From Paenibacillus ferrarius (GTDB taxonomy: Bacteria > Bacillota > Bacilli > Paenibacillales > NBRC-103111), in the NCBI RefSeq assembly GCF_002027705.1, contig NZ_MBTG01000023.1:1-64000 (forward strand): a DNA stretch of 64,000 nucleotides, written 5' to 3'. Shown piece by piece: positions 52,251 through 59,935 of the stretch (position 1 is its first letter; each line of letters begins with the position of its first letter). The position numbers and the translations under genes were made by a program. The notes beneath the pieces are model-generated. The model was not told the origin of the DNA. It saw only the letters and a list, made by a program, of their open reading frames with translations, and searched no databases.

Positions 52251-53784
52251 GAGCAGCTCCTTTCTCTGTGCGTTTGCTGCCGGCCATGAGCAGACCAATC
52301 TCTTGATCGTTCGTTTCTTGCGGCAGCACTTCTCCCACAATCTGTCCTTCGTAAATAACAGCAATCCGATCTGAGACATTCATAATTTCATCCAGCTCAA
52401 AAGAAATCAGCAAAACGGCCTTGCCTTTGTTCCGCTGCTCGATCAATTGGCGGTGCACGAATTCAATGGCGCCTACGTCCAAGCCTCTTGTAGGTTGAGC
52501 GGCGATCAACAGATTCGGATTTTTGTATATTTCCCGAGCAATAATCGCTTTCTGCTGATTGCCTCCGGATAAGGAACGCGCCTTGTTGTAAATGCTTGGC
52601 GTTCTGACGTCGAACTGCTTGATCAGTGCTTCAGCATGTTTATCAATCGCCTCATAATTCAGGAATCCCGCTTTATTATAAGCAGGGTGGAAATACGTTT
52701 CCAAGACCATGTTTTCGCTCATTGTGAAATCGAGGACGAGCCCGTGCTTGTGCCGATCTTCCGGAATATGGGATAGTCCTGCTTCCGAAATCTCGCGCGG
52801 CGTATGGTTCGTGATATCGCTTCCCATCAAAAGCACACGTCCGCTATCTACGGCGCGCAGCCCTGTTAAAGCCTCGATCAGTTCGCTTTGTCCATTGCCA
52901 TCTACACCAGCGATGCCCAGAATTTCTCCGGCCTTCACCTCGAAATTAAGCCCCTTCAAAGCGGGAAGTCCTTGGTGACTGCGGGCAACCAAATCCTGTA
53001 CCTGCAGAACAGGCTGTCCAAGTTTCACTTCTGCCTTGTTCACTTTGAACGTCACATCGCGCCCGACCATCTTCTCCGCCAGAATTTGCGGATTCGCCTG
53101 TGCGCAGACCAAGGTATCAATGACCTTCCCACGGCGAATAATCGTGACGGTATCGGCAATTTCCATAATTTCTTTCAGCTTATGTGTAATGAGAATGATG
53201 GATTTGCCCTCATTGACCAAATTGCGCATAATGACCATCAATTCACTAATTTCTTGCGGCGTTAGTACAGCAGTAGGCTCATCAAAAATTAGAATATCGG
53301 CACCGCGATACAGCGTTTTCAATATTTCGACGCGCTGCTGCATGCCAACGGAAATATCCTCGATTCTTGCTTTTGGATCAACACGCAAACCATATTGCTC
53401 CGATAGCTTGCGAACTTTATCTTGCGCAGTTTTGTAGTCAATCGCGGACCCTTTTTTCGGCTCCATACCCAAAATAATGTTTTCCGTCACAGTAAAAGGC
53501 TGAACCAGCTTGAAATGCTGATGCACCATACCAATGCCCAGCTCAATCGCCCGATTCGGGCTATCAATAAACACTTCTTTGCCTTGCACTTTAATAAAAC
53601 CTTCGTCCGGCTGATATAATCCGAACAAAATATTCATCAGCGTGGATTTCCCCGCGCCATTTTCCCCAAGGAGAGCATGAATCTCACCCTTTTGGAGTTT
53701 CAAACTTATGGCGTCATTCGCCACGATACCTGGAAACCGCTTCGTAATGTTGCTTAATTCAACAACAGGCACTACTTCACTCAT
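52243..53784 (-). CDS. nupO: Nucleoside-type ABC transporter ATPase (NupO/YufO-like)
   Basis: A 513-residue fused double ATPase. The first domain has Walker A GENGAGKST at about 40 and DEPTAVLTPQE; the second has the non-canonical Walker A GVDGNGQSEL typical of RbsA/YufO-type proteins, signature LSGGNQQK and AAQPTRGLDVGA. It energises the two permeases for uptake of a ligand captured by the BMP lipoprotein. ATG 53784. A perfect hairpin lies between it and the upstream lipoprotein gene. Confidence 0.93.
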   Translation of the reverse strand: MSEVVPVVELSNITKRFPGIVANDAISLKLQKGEIHALLGENGAGKSTLMNILFGLYQPDEGFIKVQGKEVFIDSPNRAIELGIGMVHQHFKLVQPFTVTENIILGMEPKKGSAIDYKTAQDKVRKLSEQYGLRVDPKARIEDISVGMQQRVEILKTLYRGADILIFDEPTAVLTPQEISELMVIMRNLVNEGKSIILITHKLKEIMEIADTVTIIRRGKVIDTLVCAQANPQILAEKMVGRDVTFKVNKAEVKLGQPVLQVQDLVARSHQGLPALKGLNFEVKAGEILGIAGVDGNGQSELIEALTGLRAVDSGRVLLMGSDITNHTPREISEAGLSHIPEDRHKHGLVLDFTMSENMVLETYFHPAYNKAGFLNYEAIDKHAEALIKQFDVRTPSIYNKARSLSGGNQQKAIIAREIYKNPNLLIAAQPTRGLDVGAIEFVHRQLIEQRNKGKAVLLISFELDEIMNVSDRIAVIYEGQIVGEVLPQETNDQEIGLLMAGSKRTEKGAAHE

Positions 53785-53828
53785 CAGATCACCCTAAGGA
53801 TCAATTTTGTATTTCCTTAAAACTAAAG

Positions 53829-53859
53829 AACAAGGCTAGTTAAGATAACTAGCCTTGTT
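53829..53859 (-). terminator. Intercistronic hairpin after the BMP lipoprotein gene
   Basis: A perfect 14-bp stem: AACAAGGCTAGTTA (53829-53842) with TAACTAGCCTTGTT (53846-53859). On the minus strand CTTTAGTTTT follows. It probably lets the binding protein be made in excess over the ATPase and permeases. Confidence 0.8.
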
Positions 53860-53917
53860 TGAACAGAAAGTAAATCTATCGCTCGAAACCGCTATGCCAT
53901 GACTATTTCTTTACCTA

Positions 53918-54994
53918 TTAAGGTTTTTCAGGAACTTTGATTTCGCCGCTGATGATTTTTGCTTTGTACTCGTCTACTTTTTTCAAGATTTCGGCAGACA
54001 CGTTTTTCTTGGATGTTTCTGGAAGGCCTACACCATCGTCTTTCAGACCCAATACGACAACTTTGCCGCCTTGGAATTTGTTGTCGATTACGTCTTTGGA
54101 AACACGGGATACCGCGTTATCAACACGTTTCAACATGGAAGTCAATGTCACTTCATCGCCGAACTCAAGGGATTGGTCTTTATCTACGCCGATAACCCAT
54201 ACTTTTTTACCATTTTTCGTGCGGTCTTTCGCTTCGTTGAACACACCGTTACCAGTGGATCCAGCTGCGTGGAAAATGATGTCAGCGCCGTCGTTGTAGA
54301 TCGTTGCTGCTGCTGCTTTACCAAGGTCAGGCTTATCAAATGCGCCTGTATAGTTGATTTTGATTGTCGCGTTCGGGTTTACTGCTTTAACGCCAGCTAC
54401 GAAACCGGCTTCAAAACGTTTGATAACAGGGATGTCAACGCCGCCAACGAAACCGATTTTGTTCGATTTAGTTGTAAGACCTGCAACCACACCAACGAGG
54501 TAAGAACCTTCTTGTTCAGAGAAAGTAACCGATTCTACGTTTGGAGCTTCAACCACGTTATCAATGATCGCTAATTTAGCATTCGGATTTTGGGTAGCTA
54601 CGGTTTTAAGTGCATCGCCCATCAAGAAGCCAATACCCCAAGTCAAGTTGTAGCCGTCTTTCACGAATTGGTTTAAGTTAGGCGTGTAATCTGCATCGCT
54701 TTTACTTTCCAGGTTTTTCACTTTAGCGCCGGTTTGCTTCTCAAGAGCTTTCAAACCTTCCCATGCGCTTTGGTTAAATGATTTATCGTTGACGCCGCCA
54801 ATATCTGTAACCATTCCGATTTTGAAATCTTTACCGCTGTTGTTGCTTGGTGCTGCGGACGCTGTTGCTGCTGCACTAGCTGCCGGAGTGCCTGATGCGG
54901 CTGGTTTGGTTTCTTCTTTTTTTGCACCACAACCAGATAGAGCCAGTGCGGAAACTGTTACAGCCATTAGGGCTGTAGATAGTACTTTTTTCAT
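53918..54994 (-). CDS. nupN: BMP-family nucleoside-binding lipoprotein (NupN/YufN-like)
   Basis: A 358-residue lipoprotein: MKKVLSTALMAVTVSALALS then GC, with the acylated Cys at 22, and an Ala/Ser-rich linker. The mature domain has the BMP landmarks IGMVTDIGGVNDKSFNQSAW, SVTFSEQEGSYLVGVVAGL, the IGFVGGVDIPVIKRFEAGF block and an AAGSTGNGVF segment. These bind purine nucleosides in characterised relatives. ATG 54994 follows GGGGGT by 8 nt; upstream reading has no signal peptide. A TATAAT reads on the minus strand at 55222-55227, with a weak -35 17 bp away, implying a leader of about 220 nt. Confidence 0.93.
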   Translation of the reverse strand: MKKVLSTALMAVTVSALALSGCGAKKEETKPAASGTPAASAAATASAAPSNNSGKDFKIGMVTDIGGVNDKSFNQSAWEGLKALEKQTGAKVKNLESKSDADYTPNLNQFVKDGYNLTWGIGFLMGDALKTVATQNPNAKLAIIDNVVEAPNVESVTFSEQEGSYLVGVVAGLTTKSNKIGFVGGVDIPVIKRFEAGFVAGVKAVNPNATIKINYTGAFDKPDLGKAAAATIYNDGADIIFHAAGSTGNGVFNEAKDRTKNGKKVWVIGVDKDQSLEFGDEVTLTSMLKRVDNAVSRVSKDVIDNKFQGGKVVVLGLKDDGVGLPETSKKNVSAEILKKVDEYKAKIISGEIKVPEKP

Positions 54995-55252
54995 CAATGT
55001 TACCCCCAGAAAATTATTTTTCATTTCTACCTTGGAATCCCATTCCATTAGGTTGACCAGAACCAGTTGAATTATGTAAGACTGGCTATTCTCGAGTGTA
55101 TCATGTTGTTCACAAACTGAAAAGCAATACACGAGTAAATTAACATAATTCGTGATGTCAAACAAGTTGACACAGCCTTTTTGTACCCATGGACAATCTA
55201 GGCGCCAAGCTCCAATTATTTATTATACTACCGCCGGTCAATAAAATCCATA

Positions 55253-56791
55253 TTACCTATTTATATTTTTATCGTTCAAAAGGCTTAGAAATTGCTCGGA
55301 ATTCAGCGGGCTGCTGAACAGCTTTCCTTGAACTTCCGTACACTGCAGAAACCTCAAGTATTCCAGCTGTTCCTTCGTATCGACACCCTTTGCAATGAGA
55401 TTTAAGCCAAGCCTGTGAGCCATGCGAATAATGGCAGCGGCCAGTATCTGGTTCTCGTCATCATCCACCAAATCTCGCACCAGCGTGCTGTCCAGCTTCA
55501 CGCTATCCAGCGGCATGCCCTCGAGCCCGCTCCGTGTAAACAAACCTGTACACAAGTCATCCAAGGCAATACGCACACCCATTTTCTTGAGAAGAATGAG
55601 CTTCTCGCTTGCCTCTTGCACATTCGAAGAGGTGATGCTTTCCGTCAAATCAAGCTCAATCTGCCCCGGATCAATCGCTGATTCTCGCAGCGCAAGGGCG
55701 ATCTCTTCAATAAACCTCTCATCTCTAAACTGCGAGGCGGTAATGGTTATAGTCATTCTTAATGCCGGAAACCCTTCTTCCCGCCAATTATTCACCTGTC
55801 TGCACGCTGTTTGGACTGCCCACTTGCCGATAGGGACCATGAAGCCCATCTCTTCGACAGCTTTCCGCCAGTCCCCGTCCCTCTGAAGGAACGTTTCTCC
55901 CTTGCTCCAATGCAGAATAGCTTCCACGCCAATTAATTTCTGACTTGCAATTTCGTATTGCGGTTGGTACAAAAGCTCGAATTGCTTATTCTCTAAGGCA
56001 TAGCGAAGCTCAGATTCCATAAGCGCCTTGTTCTTCACCATCGCATCAATATCCGGTGCATAGAAGCGGAACTGGTTGCTACCTCTCTTTTTAGCTGCAT
56101 ACATCGCTTCATCCGCGTGGTCCAGCAGCTGCGCTGCCGTTGATCCATCCAACGGATATAAGGCAATACCGATACTTGCCGTTATCGTTACCGGCTTCCC
56201 CTCCAAGATAAAAGGCTCTTCAAGTGCCATCTGAATACGCTCCGCGACAACTCTCACATCCTCCGGCTTCGCAAAGGACTCCAGTAGAATGGCAAACTCA
56301 TCGCCACCTTGCCTATACACCGTGTCCGCCCCCCGCAAGCAGCCCAGCAGGCGCTGAGCCGCAAGCCGGATCAGTCGATCTCCATACGCGTGACCCAGCG
56401 AATCGTTGATTTCCTTGAATCTGTCCATATCCAAGAACATAACAGCCGTCAGCTGCTCACTGCGCTGTGCATGCAGAAGCGCCCGCTCCAAGCGATCATC
56501 GAATAATCGGCGATTGGGCAATCCAGTTAAAGTATCGTGATAGGCCAGAAATTCTAATTCTTCACGCTTGGCCTCCTGCGTTCGTTTCGTCAGCCGCAGC
56601 TGCCGGATACTCAGGGCAATTAAGAAAACGATAACCGCTTGGATGACTAAACCAAGGACGACGCTAGGTTCCAAAGAAAAGGAAGCCGCCGCTAGCAAAT
56701 TAGCCGTCAACAACAGAAAACCAAGCACACCCAAATAAACAAATGCGCGCGCTTTCATATGCCGTTTCCACTTGTCCAAGTAGCTTCTCAC
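55253..56791 (-). CDS. Membrane diguanylate cyclase: intact GGDEF, degenerate EAL
   Basis: A 512-residue protein with two membrane helices (about 15-35 and 42-62), then GGDEF and EAL domains. GGDEF is exact (162-166) with a product-inhibition I-site RGAD at 153-156, so it should make cyclic-di-GMP and be feedback-inhibited. The EAL half has lost key residues: EAI for EAL, TITAS where N is expected, LDDLCTG for DDFGTG, and AKGVD for AEGVE, so no hydrolysis is expected. GTG 56791 has GGAGG eight nt upstream. The leader contains a c-di-GMP-I riboswitch with terminator and then a second structured element, giving product control at the RNA level too. Confidence 0.93.
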   Translation of the reverse strand: MRSYLDKWKRHMKARAFVYLGVLGFLLLTANLLAAASFSLEPSVVLGLVIQAVIVFLIALSIRQLRLTKRTQEAKREELEFLAYHDTLTGLPNRRLFDDRLERALLHAQRSEQLTAVMFLDMDRFKEINDSLGHAYGDRLIRLAAQRLLGCLRGADTVYRQGGDEFAILLESFAKPEDVRVVAERIQMALEEPFILEGKPVTITASIGIALYPLDGSTAAQLLDHADEAMYAAKKRGSNQFRFYAPDIDAMVKNKALMESELRYALENKQFELLYQPQYEIASQKLIGVEAILHWSKGETFLQRDGDWRKAVEEMGFMVPIGKWAVQTACRQVNNWREEGFPALRMTITITASQFRDERFIEEIALALRESAIDPGQIELDLTESITSSNVQEASEKLILLKKMGVRIALDDLCTGLFTRSGLEGMPLDSVKLDSTLVRDLVDDDENQILAAAIIRMAHRLGLNLIAKGVDTKEQLEYLRFLQCTEVQGKLFSSPLNSEQFLSLLNDKNINR

Positions 56792-56814
56792 TCAACAATC
56801 CTCCGTTCTAATAT

Positions 56815-56915
56815 GAGAAAACCTCTATCACAGCCATTCAAAGAGGAACGACCGCGCTTAGAGGTTGGTTGTATCGCCAAATAGAAAGACGCTTTCGGAA
56901 ACACTTTCTATTGTG
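56815..56915 (-). ncRNA. Unassigned structured leader element, copy 1
   Basis: On the minus strand: CACA, a 9-bp stem AATAGAAAG/CTTTCTATT, a linker TTTGGCGATACAACC, and a second hairpin with outer stem CCTCTA/TAGAGG and an inner 8-bp stem closing the loop CTCTTT, then TTTT. Copy 2 at 59815-59924 keeps the linker, loop and outer stem exactly while the first stem differs entirely but still pairs. Copy 1 lies between the riboswitch terminator and the cyclase ribosome binding site. I cannot match it to a known family. Confidence 0.7.
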
Positions 56916-56918
56916 GTC

Positions 56919-56947
56919 AAAAAAGGCTATTCCAAATTGGAATAGCC
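56919..56947 (-). terminator. Expression-platform terminator of the c-di-GMP riboswitch
   Basis: GGCTATTCCAA (56925-56935) pairs perfectly with TTGGAATAGCC (56937-56947); on the minus strand six T residues follow. It starts directly after the aptamer and precedes the cyclase gene, so it can act both as the ilvA terminator and as the riboswitch switch. Confidence 0.88.
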
Positions 56948-56956
56948 GTAGGTATA

Positions 56957-57064
56957 CCTGTTAGGTAAGCTTCAACCTGTCGGCAGCACAGCCATCATCA
57001 TTGCATAAGCAACATTAGATCTGTAACTTTGCGTCCTTACCTTTCGATAAGTTTGCCTTTTACA
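56957..57064 (-). promoter_or_regulatory. Cyclic-di-GMP-I (GEMM) riboswitch aptamer
   Basis: On the minus strand: GGCAAAC, a small hairpin CTTA-n2-GAAA-n2-TAAG with the GAAA tetraloop, then GGACGCAAAG, and a second arm ending ATGGCTGTGCTGCCG and GGTTGAAGCTTACC. GGCAAAC, GAAA, GGACGCAAAG and ATGG-x-x-x-x-G-x-x-GCC are hallmark positions of the class I c-di-GMP aptamer. It is followed by an intrinsic terminator and the diguanylate cyclase gene. Direction (on or off) cannot be settled by eye. Confidence 0.88.
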
Positions 57065-57090
57065 CGATATAAGTAATTACTGGGACTAAA

Positions 57091-57100
57091 TAACTATACC
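57091..57100 (-). promoter_or_regulatory. Possible extended -10 promoter of the riboswitch transcript
   Basis: On the minus strand TGG precedes TATAGT (57093-57098), about 30 bp ahead of the aptamer. No convincing -35 is seen. It would let the riboswitch-cyclase unit be transcribed independently of ilvA. Confidence 0.35.
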
Positions 57101-57129
57101 ATATCCACTCTGAATTTGGCTAATGTAAC

Positions 57130-58386
57130 TTAGATCAACAAATTAAACAATTTGGGATCCTTATTGATCTCGACATAGCCATAATCCTTTTGGGACAGGC
57201 GCTCTATTAATCCTTCGTAATCATCTTTATTCTTGAGCTCAATGCCAACAAGCGCAGGTGCATCGTCGCGGTTATTCTTTTTGGTGTATTCAAATCGCGT
57301 GATATCATCTGTCGGTCCTAGGACCTCCTCGAGAAATTCTCGCAATGCGCCCGCCCGCTGCGGGAAATTGAGAATGAAGTAGTGCTTCAAGCCCTCATAG
57401 ATCAGAGATCTCTCTTTGATCTGCTGCATGCGGTCAATATCATTGTTGCCGCCGCTGATGATGCAGACGACATTCTTGCCGCGAATCTGCTCCCGATACG
57501 CATCCAGCGCAGCGACTGGAAGTGCTCCAGCAGGCTCAATTACGATCGCGTTATTGTTATATAACTCCAATATGGTTGTACACTCTTTGCCGGAAGGAAT
57601 AATGACGATATCCTCCAGCTTATCTTTGCAAATTTCGAACGTCAATTCACCTACCTGCTTCACAGCTGCGCCATCTACAAACTTCTCAATCGTGGGCAAC
57701 GTCACGACTTTACCTTGCTGCAAGGACTCCGTCATGCTGGCTGCGCCCTCTGGCTCGACCCCGATGATTCGTGTGCGAGGCGACACGCTGTCTACATACG
57801 TCGCTACGCCCGCTACAAGACCGCCGCCGCCGATTGTGGCGAATATGTAATCAGGGGTCTCTGACATTTGATTCATAATCTCCAGGCCCACAGTGCCTTG
57901 TCCCGCAATCGTCCGCACATCATCGAAGGGGTGAATGAACACTTTATTTTCTTGTTCGCAATAGGCTTTGGCCTGAGCGGAGGAATCATCGAAAGAATCC
58001 CCAGTGAGAATAACCTCAACAAAAGAACCGCCGAAGAGCTTCACTTGGGAAATTTTCTGCCTAGGCGTCGTCGTCGGCATAAAAATTTTGCCCTCAATGC
58101 CAAGCTGCTTGCAAGAATAGGCTACACCCTGCGCGTGGTTGCCGGCGCTCGCACATACAACACCTGCCTCGCGTTCCTCCGCCGTTAAGCTTTGAATGAC
58201 ATTATAAGCTCCACGAATTTTGAAAGAGCGAACGATTTGCATATCTTCACGTTTGAGATAAACGTTGCATTCATACAAGTTCGAGAGCAGCTCATTGCGT
58301 TGCAATGGCGATGGTTCGATCACCTTGCTGAGCACATGATTGGCCCTAATAATATCTTCCAAACCTACTTTTCCGGAAACAACCAT
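57130..58386 (-). CDS. ilvA: Threonine ammonia-lyase (biosynthetic threonine dehydratase)
   Basis: A 418-residue PLP enzyme converting threonine to 2-oxobutanoate, the first step to isoleucine. The PLP lysine is Lys56 in SFKIRGAY, the substrate/cofactor loop is in SAGNHAQGVAYS, and the Gly-rich phosphate loop is in TIGGGGLVAG. A single C-terminal ACT-like domain (KHYFILNFPQRAGALREFLE onward) matches the shorter, Firmicute-type enzyme rather than the double-ACT form. ATG 58386 has AAAGGGAG nine nt upstream. It stands alone, away from other branched-chain genes; no T-box is seen in its leader. Confidence 0.94.
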   Translation of the reverse strand: MVVSGKVGLEDIIRANHVLSKVIEPSPLQRNELLSNLYECNVYLKREDMQIVRSFKIRGAYNVIQSLTAEEREAGVVCASAGNHAQGVAYSCKQLGIEGKIFMPTTTPRQKISQVKLFGGSFVEVILTGDSFDDSSAQAKAYCEQENKVFIHPFDDVRTIAGQGTVGLEIMNQMSETPDYIFATIGGGGLVAGVATYVDSVSPRTRIIGVEPEGAASMTESLQQGKVVTLPTIEKFVDGAAVKQVGELTFEICKDKLEDIVIIPSGKECTTILELYNNNAIVIEPAGALPVAALDAYREQIRGKNVVCIISGGNNDIDRMQQIKERSLIYEGLKHYFILNFPQRAGALREFLEEVLGPTDDITRFEYTKKNNRDDAPALVGIELKNKDDYEGLIERLSQKDYGYVEINKDPKLFNLLI

Positions 58387-58434
58387 TATCTTCTACTCCC
58401 TTTCCATCACATCTTGAATAAAGTTTTAAAGTTT

Positions 58435-58462
58435 ATTGTAGCATATCTCCTATCATCTGTAA
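58435..58462 (-). promoter_or_regulatory. Promoter of ilvA
   Basis: On the minus strand TTACAG (58457-58462) and TACAAT (58435-58440) are 16 bp apart, about 50 bp before the ATG. Confidence 0.55.
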
Positions 58463-58557
58463 GGAAATGTTGCTGGAAATACTTGGATAGGGGTGTTTCA
58501 CCCCATGCTCAGCAGGGTATTAGTTAGCAAGATACCTTCAAAAAAGGAGTGATTCTC

Positions 58558-58719
58558 ATGTCAACACAACCACGTAACATTGATATCGAAGAACGCCATG
58601 TGGAGAAGAAATCGGATTCAAGCTTAGTTGCTTCCACCTTTATCAAATATGCCGCTTATATTGTGATTATTTTCGGTATTCTGTACTTCCTGGTACGTTA
58701 TGTCTTCCCGATGTTCTAG
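58558..58719 (+). CDS. 53-residue single-pass membrane protein
   Basis: ATG 58558 is preceded by AAAAAGGAGTGATTCTC, a strong site at normal spacing. The 53-residue product has a charged N-terminus (NIDIEERHVEKKSD) and one hydrophobic segment near residues 30-48 (YAAYIVIIFGILYFLV), ending RYVFPMF. The layout suggests a small inner-membrane protein, possibly sporulation-linked or a partner subunit. No family recognised. It is divergent from ilvA; a small hairpin GGGGTG/CACCCC lies upstream at 58490-58504. Confidence 0.72.
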   Translation: MSTQPRNIDIEERHVEKKSDSSLVASTFIKYAAYIVIIFGILYFLVRYVFPMF

Positions 58720-58739
58720 AATGGACTATTCGTGCTTCC

Positions 58740-59082
58740 GCGTTTATCGGGAACTTGGATTCCATCGAGCGAGGCAGATGGTTCATTAGATTCTGAAAAG
58801 CCTGCGATGGGAGGAGAAGTCTGCCATAGGAGGATTCTAAAAGCCTGCAATTGTGCAGGCTTTTTCAAGGAAATCGTGCGAAAAGCGGAAAAGCCTGCGA
58901 TTGTGCAGGCTTTTTAGGCTTTTTCATCCTTGCAACCAGATTTGGCTTCAAAAGCATGCATTATTGCAGGAATTCCTTGATTTAGGCTATCTCAAGGGCA
59001 AAAAGGATGCATAATCGCAGGAATTTCGCGAAATATGCAAGACTGAGGCGGCTCTGACGAAATGCGGCCCGCACATGCGCGT
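58740..59082 (+). repeat. Tandem duplication unit 1, with four-core repeat copy D
   Basis: Contains GCAGG cores starting at 58855, 58905, 58966 and 59017 (spacings 50, 61, 51). The first two are in hairpins AAGCCTGC-n-GCAGGCTT, the last two are half-sites (GCATGCATTATTGCAGG and GGATGCATAATCGCAGG). Orientation as in copy B. The whole unit is repeated downstream with few differences. No gene is visible between 58720 and 59935. Confidence 0.92.
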
Positions 59083-59085
59083 TTA

Positions 59086-59425
59086 TAAGGATGTTGGTCC
59101 CATCGAGCAGGGCAGCAGATGGTTCATTAGATTCTGAAGCCTGCGATGGGAGGAGAAGTCTGCCATAGGAGGATTCTAAAAGCCTGCAATTGTCAATTGT
59201 GCAGGCTTTTTCAAGGAAATCGTGCGAAAAGCGGAAAAGCCTGCGATTGTGCAGGCTTTTTAGGCTTTTTCATCCTTGCAACCAGATTTGGCTTCAAAAG
59301 CATGCATTATTGCAGGAATTCCTTGATTTAGGCTATCTCAAGAGCAAAAAGGATGCATAATCGCAGGAATTATTAGGAATTATGTAAATATGACAAGGTA
59401 GAGGCGCTTCTGACGAAACGCAGCC
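59086..59425 (+). repeat. Tandem duplication unit 2, with four-core repeat copy E
   Basis: Near-identical copy of unit 1; cores start at 59201, 59251, 59312 and 59363, each exactly 346 bp after its counterpart. It differs by a 7-bp CAATTGT insertion in the first hairpin, loss of two A residues, and scattered substitutions near the ends. The high identity points to a recent duplication. Confidence 0.92.
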
Positions 59426-59449
59426 AAAAGCGCTAGCTTGCAGGACTAA

Positions 59450-59790
59450 TCCAACTAACTCTAGTCACTTCAAATCACTTCAGATCACTCAGCTCACTTA
59501 GCTCACTCCATCCCACACAGCTCACTTCAGATCACTTCAACTCACTCTATCTCACTCTATCTCACTCTATCTCACTCTATCTCACTCCAGCTCACTCCAG
59601 CTCACTCAGATCACTCTGCTCACTTCAGATCACTTCAGATCACTTCAACTCACTCTAGCTCACTCAACTCACTCAAGCCCACCTAACTCACTTCAACTCA
59701 CTTTACTCACTTCAGATCACTTCATTCTCACTCCAGCTCACTCAGCCCACTCAACTCACTCCGGTTCATTCCAAGCTCACCCAACTCATC
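59450..59790. repeat. 10-bp minisatellite of TCACT units
   Basis: About 340 bp of a roughly 10-bp unit built on CTCACT with variable last bases; four identical TCTATCTCAC units lie near 59548-59587. The plus strand is almost free of G. No reading frame with a ribosome binding site runs through it. Confidence 0.88.
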
Positions 59791-59814
59791 CAATCATCAT
59801 AAAAGCACAAAATA

Positions 59815-59924
59815 AAAAAACCTCTATCGAGACCACTCAAAGAGAAGCGACCGCGTTAGAGGTAGGTTGTATCGCCAAACAGAGCTGCCCTCAAGTAGAT
59901 TTCCTACTCAAGGGCAGCCCTGTG
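59815..59924 (-). ncRNA. Unassigned structured element, copy 2
   Basis: Second copy of the element at 56815-56915. On the minus strand: CACA, a long stem built on GGGCTGCCCT/AGGGCAGC, then TTTGGCGATACAACC and the hairpin CCTCTA ... TAGAGG followed by six T residues. It lies directly after the SLH gene, so it could also serve as that gene's terminator; nothing codes downstream on this strand for over 1 kb. Confidence 0.68.
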
Positions 59925-59935
59925 TTCAACTTGCT

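Noticed and set aside
54995..55252. Possible purine riboswitch in the leader of the nucleoside importer
   Set aside because: The long leader invites it, but I could not find the conserved purine-aptamer core or loop pair; only a TATAAT with a weak -35 is visible.
58387..58557. Possible T-box leader for ilvA
   Set aside because: Only about 170 nt separate ilvA from the small ORF, and no AGGGTGG-type T-box sequence or specifier-loop architecture is seen.
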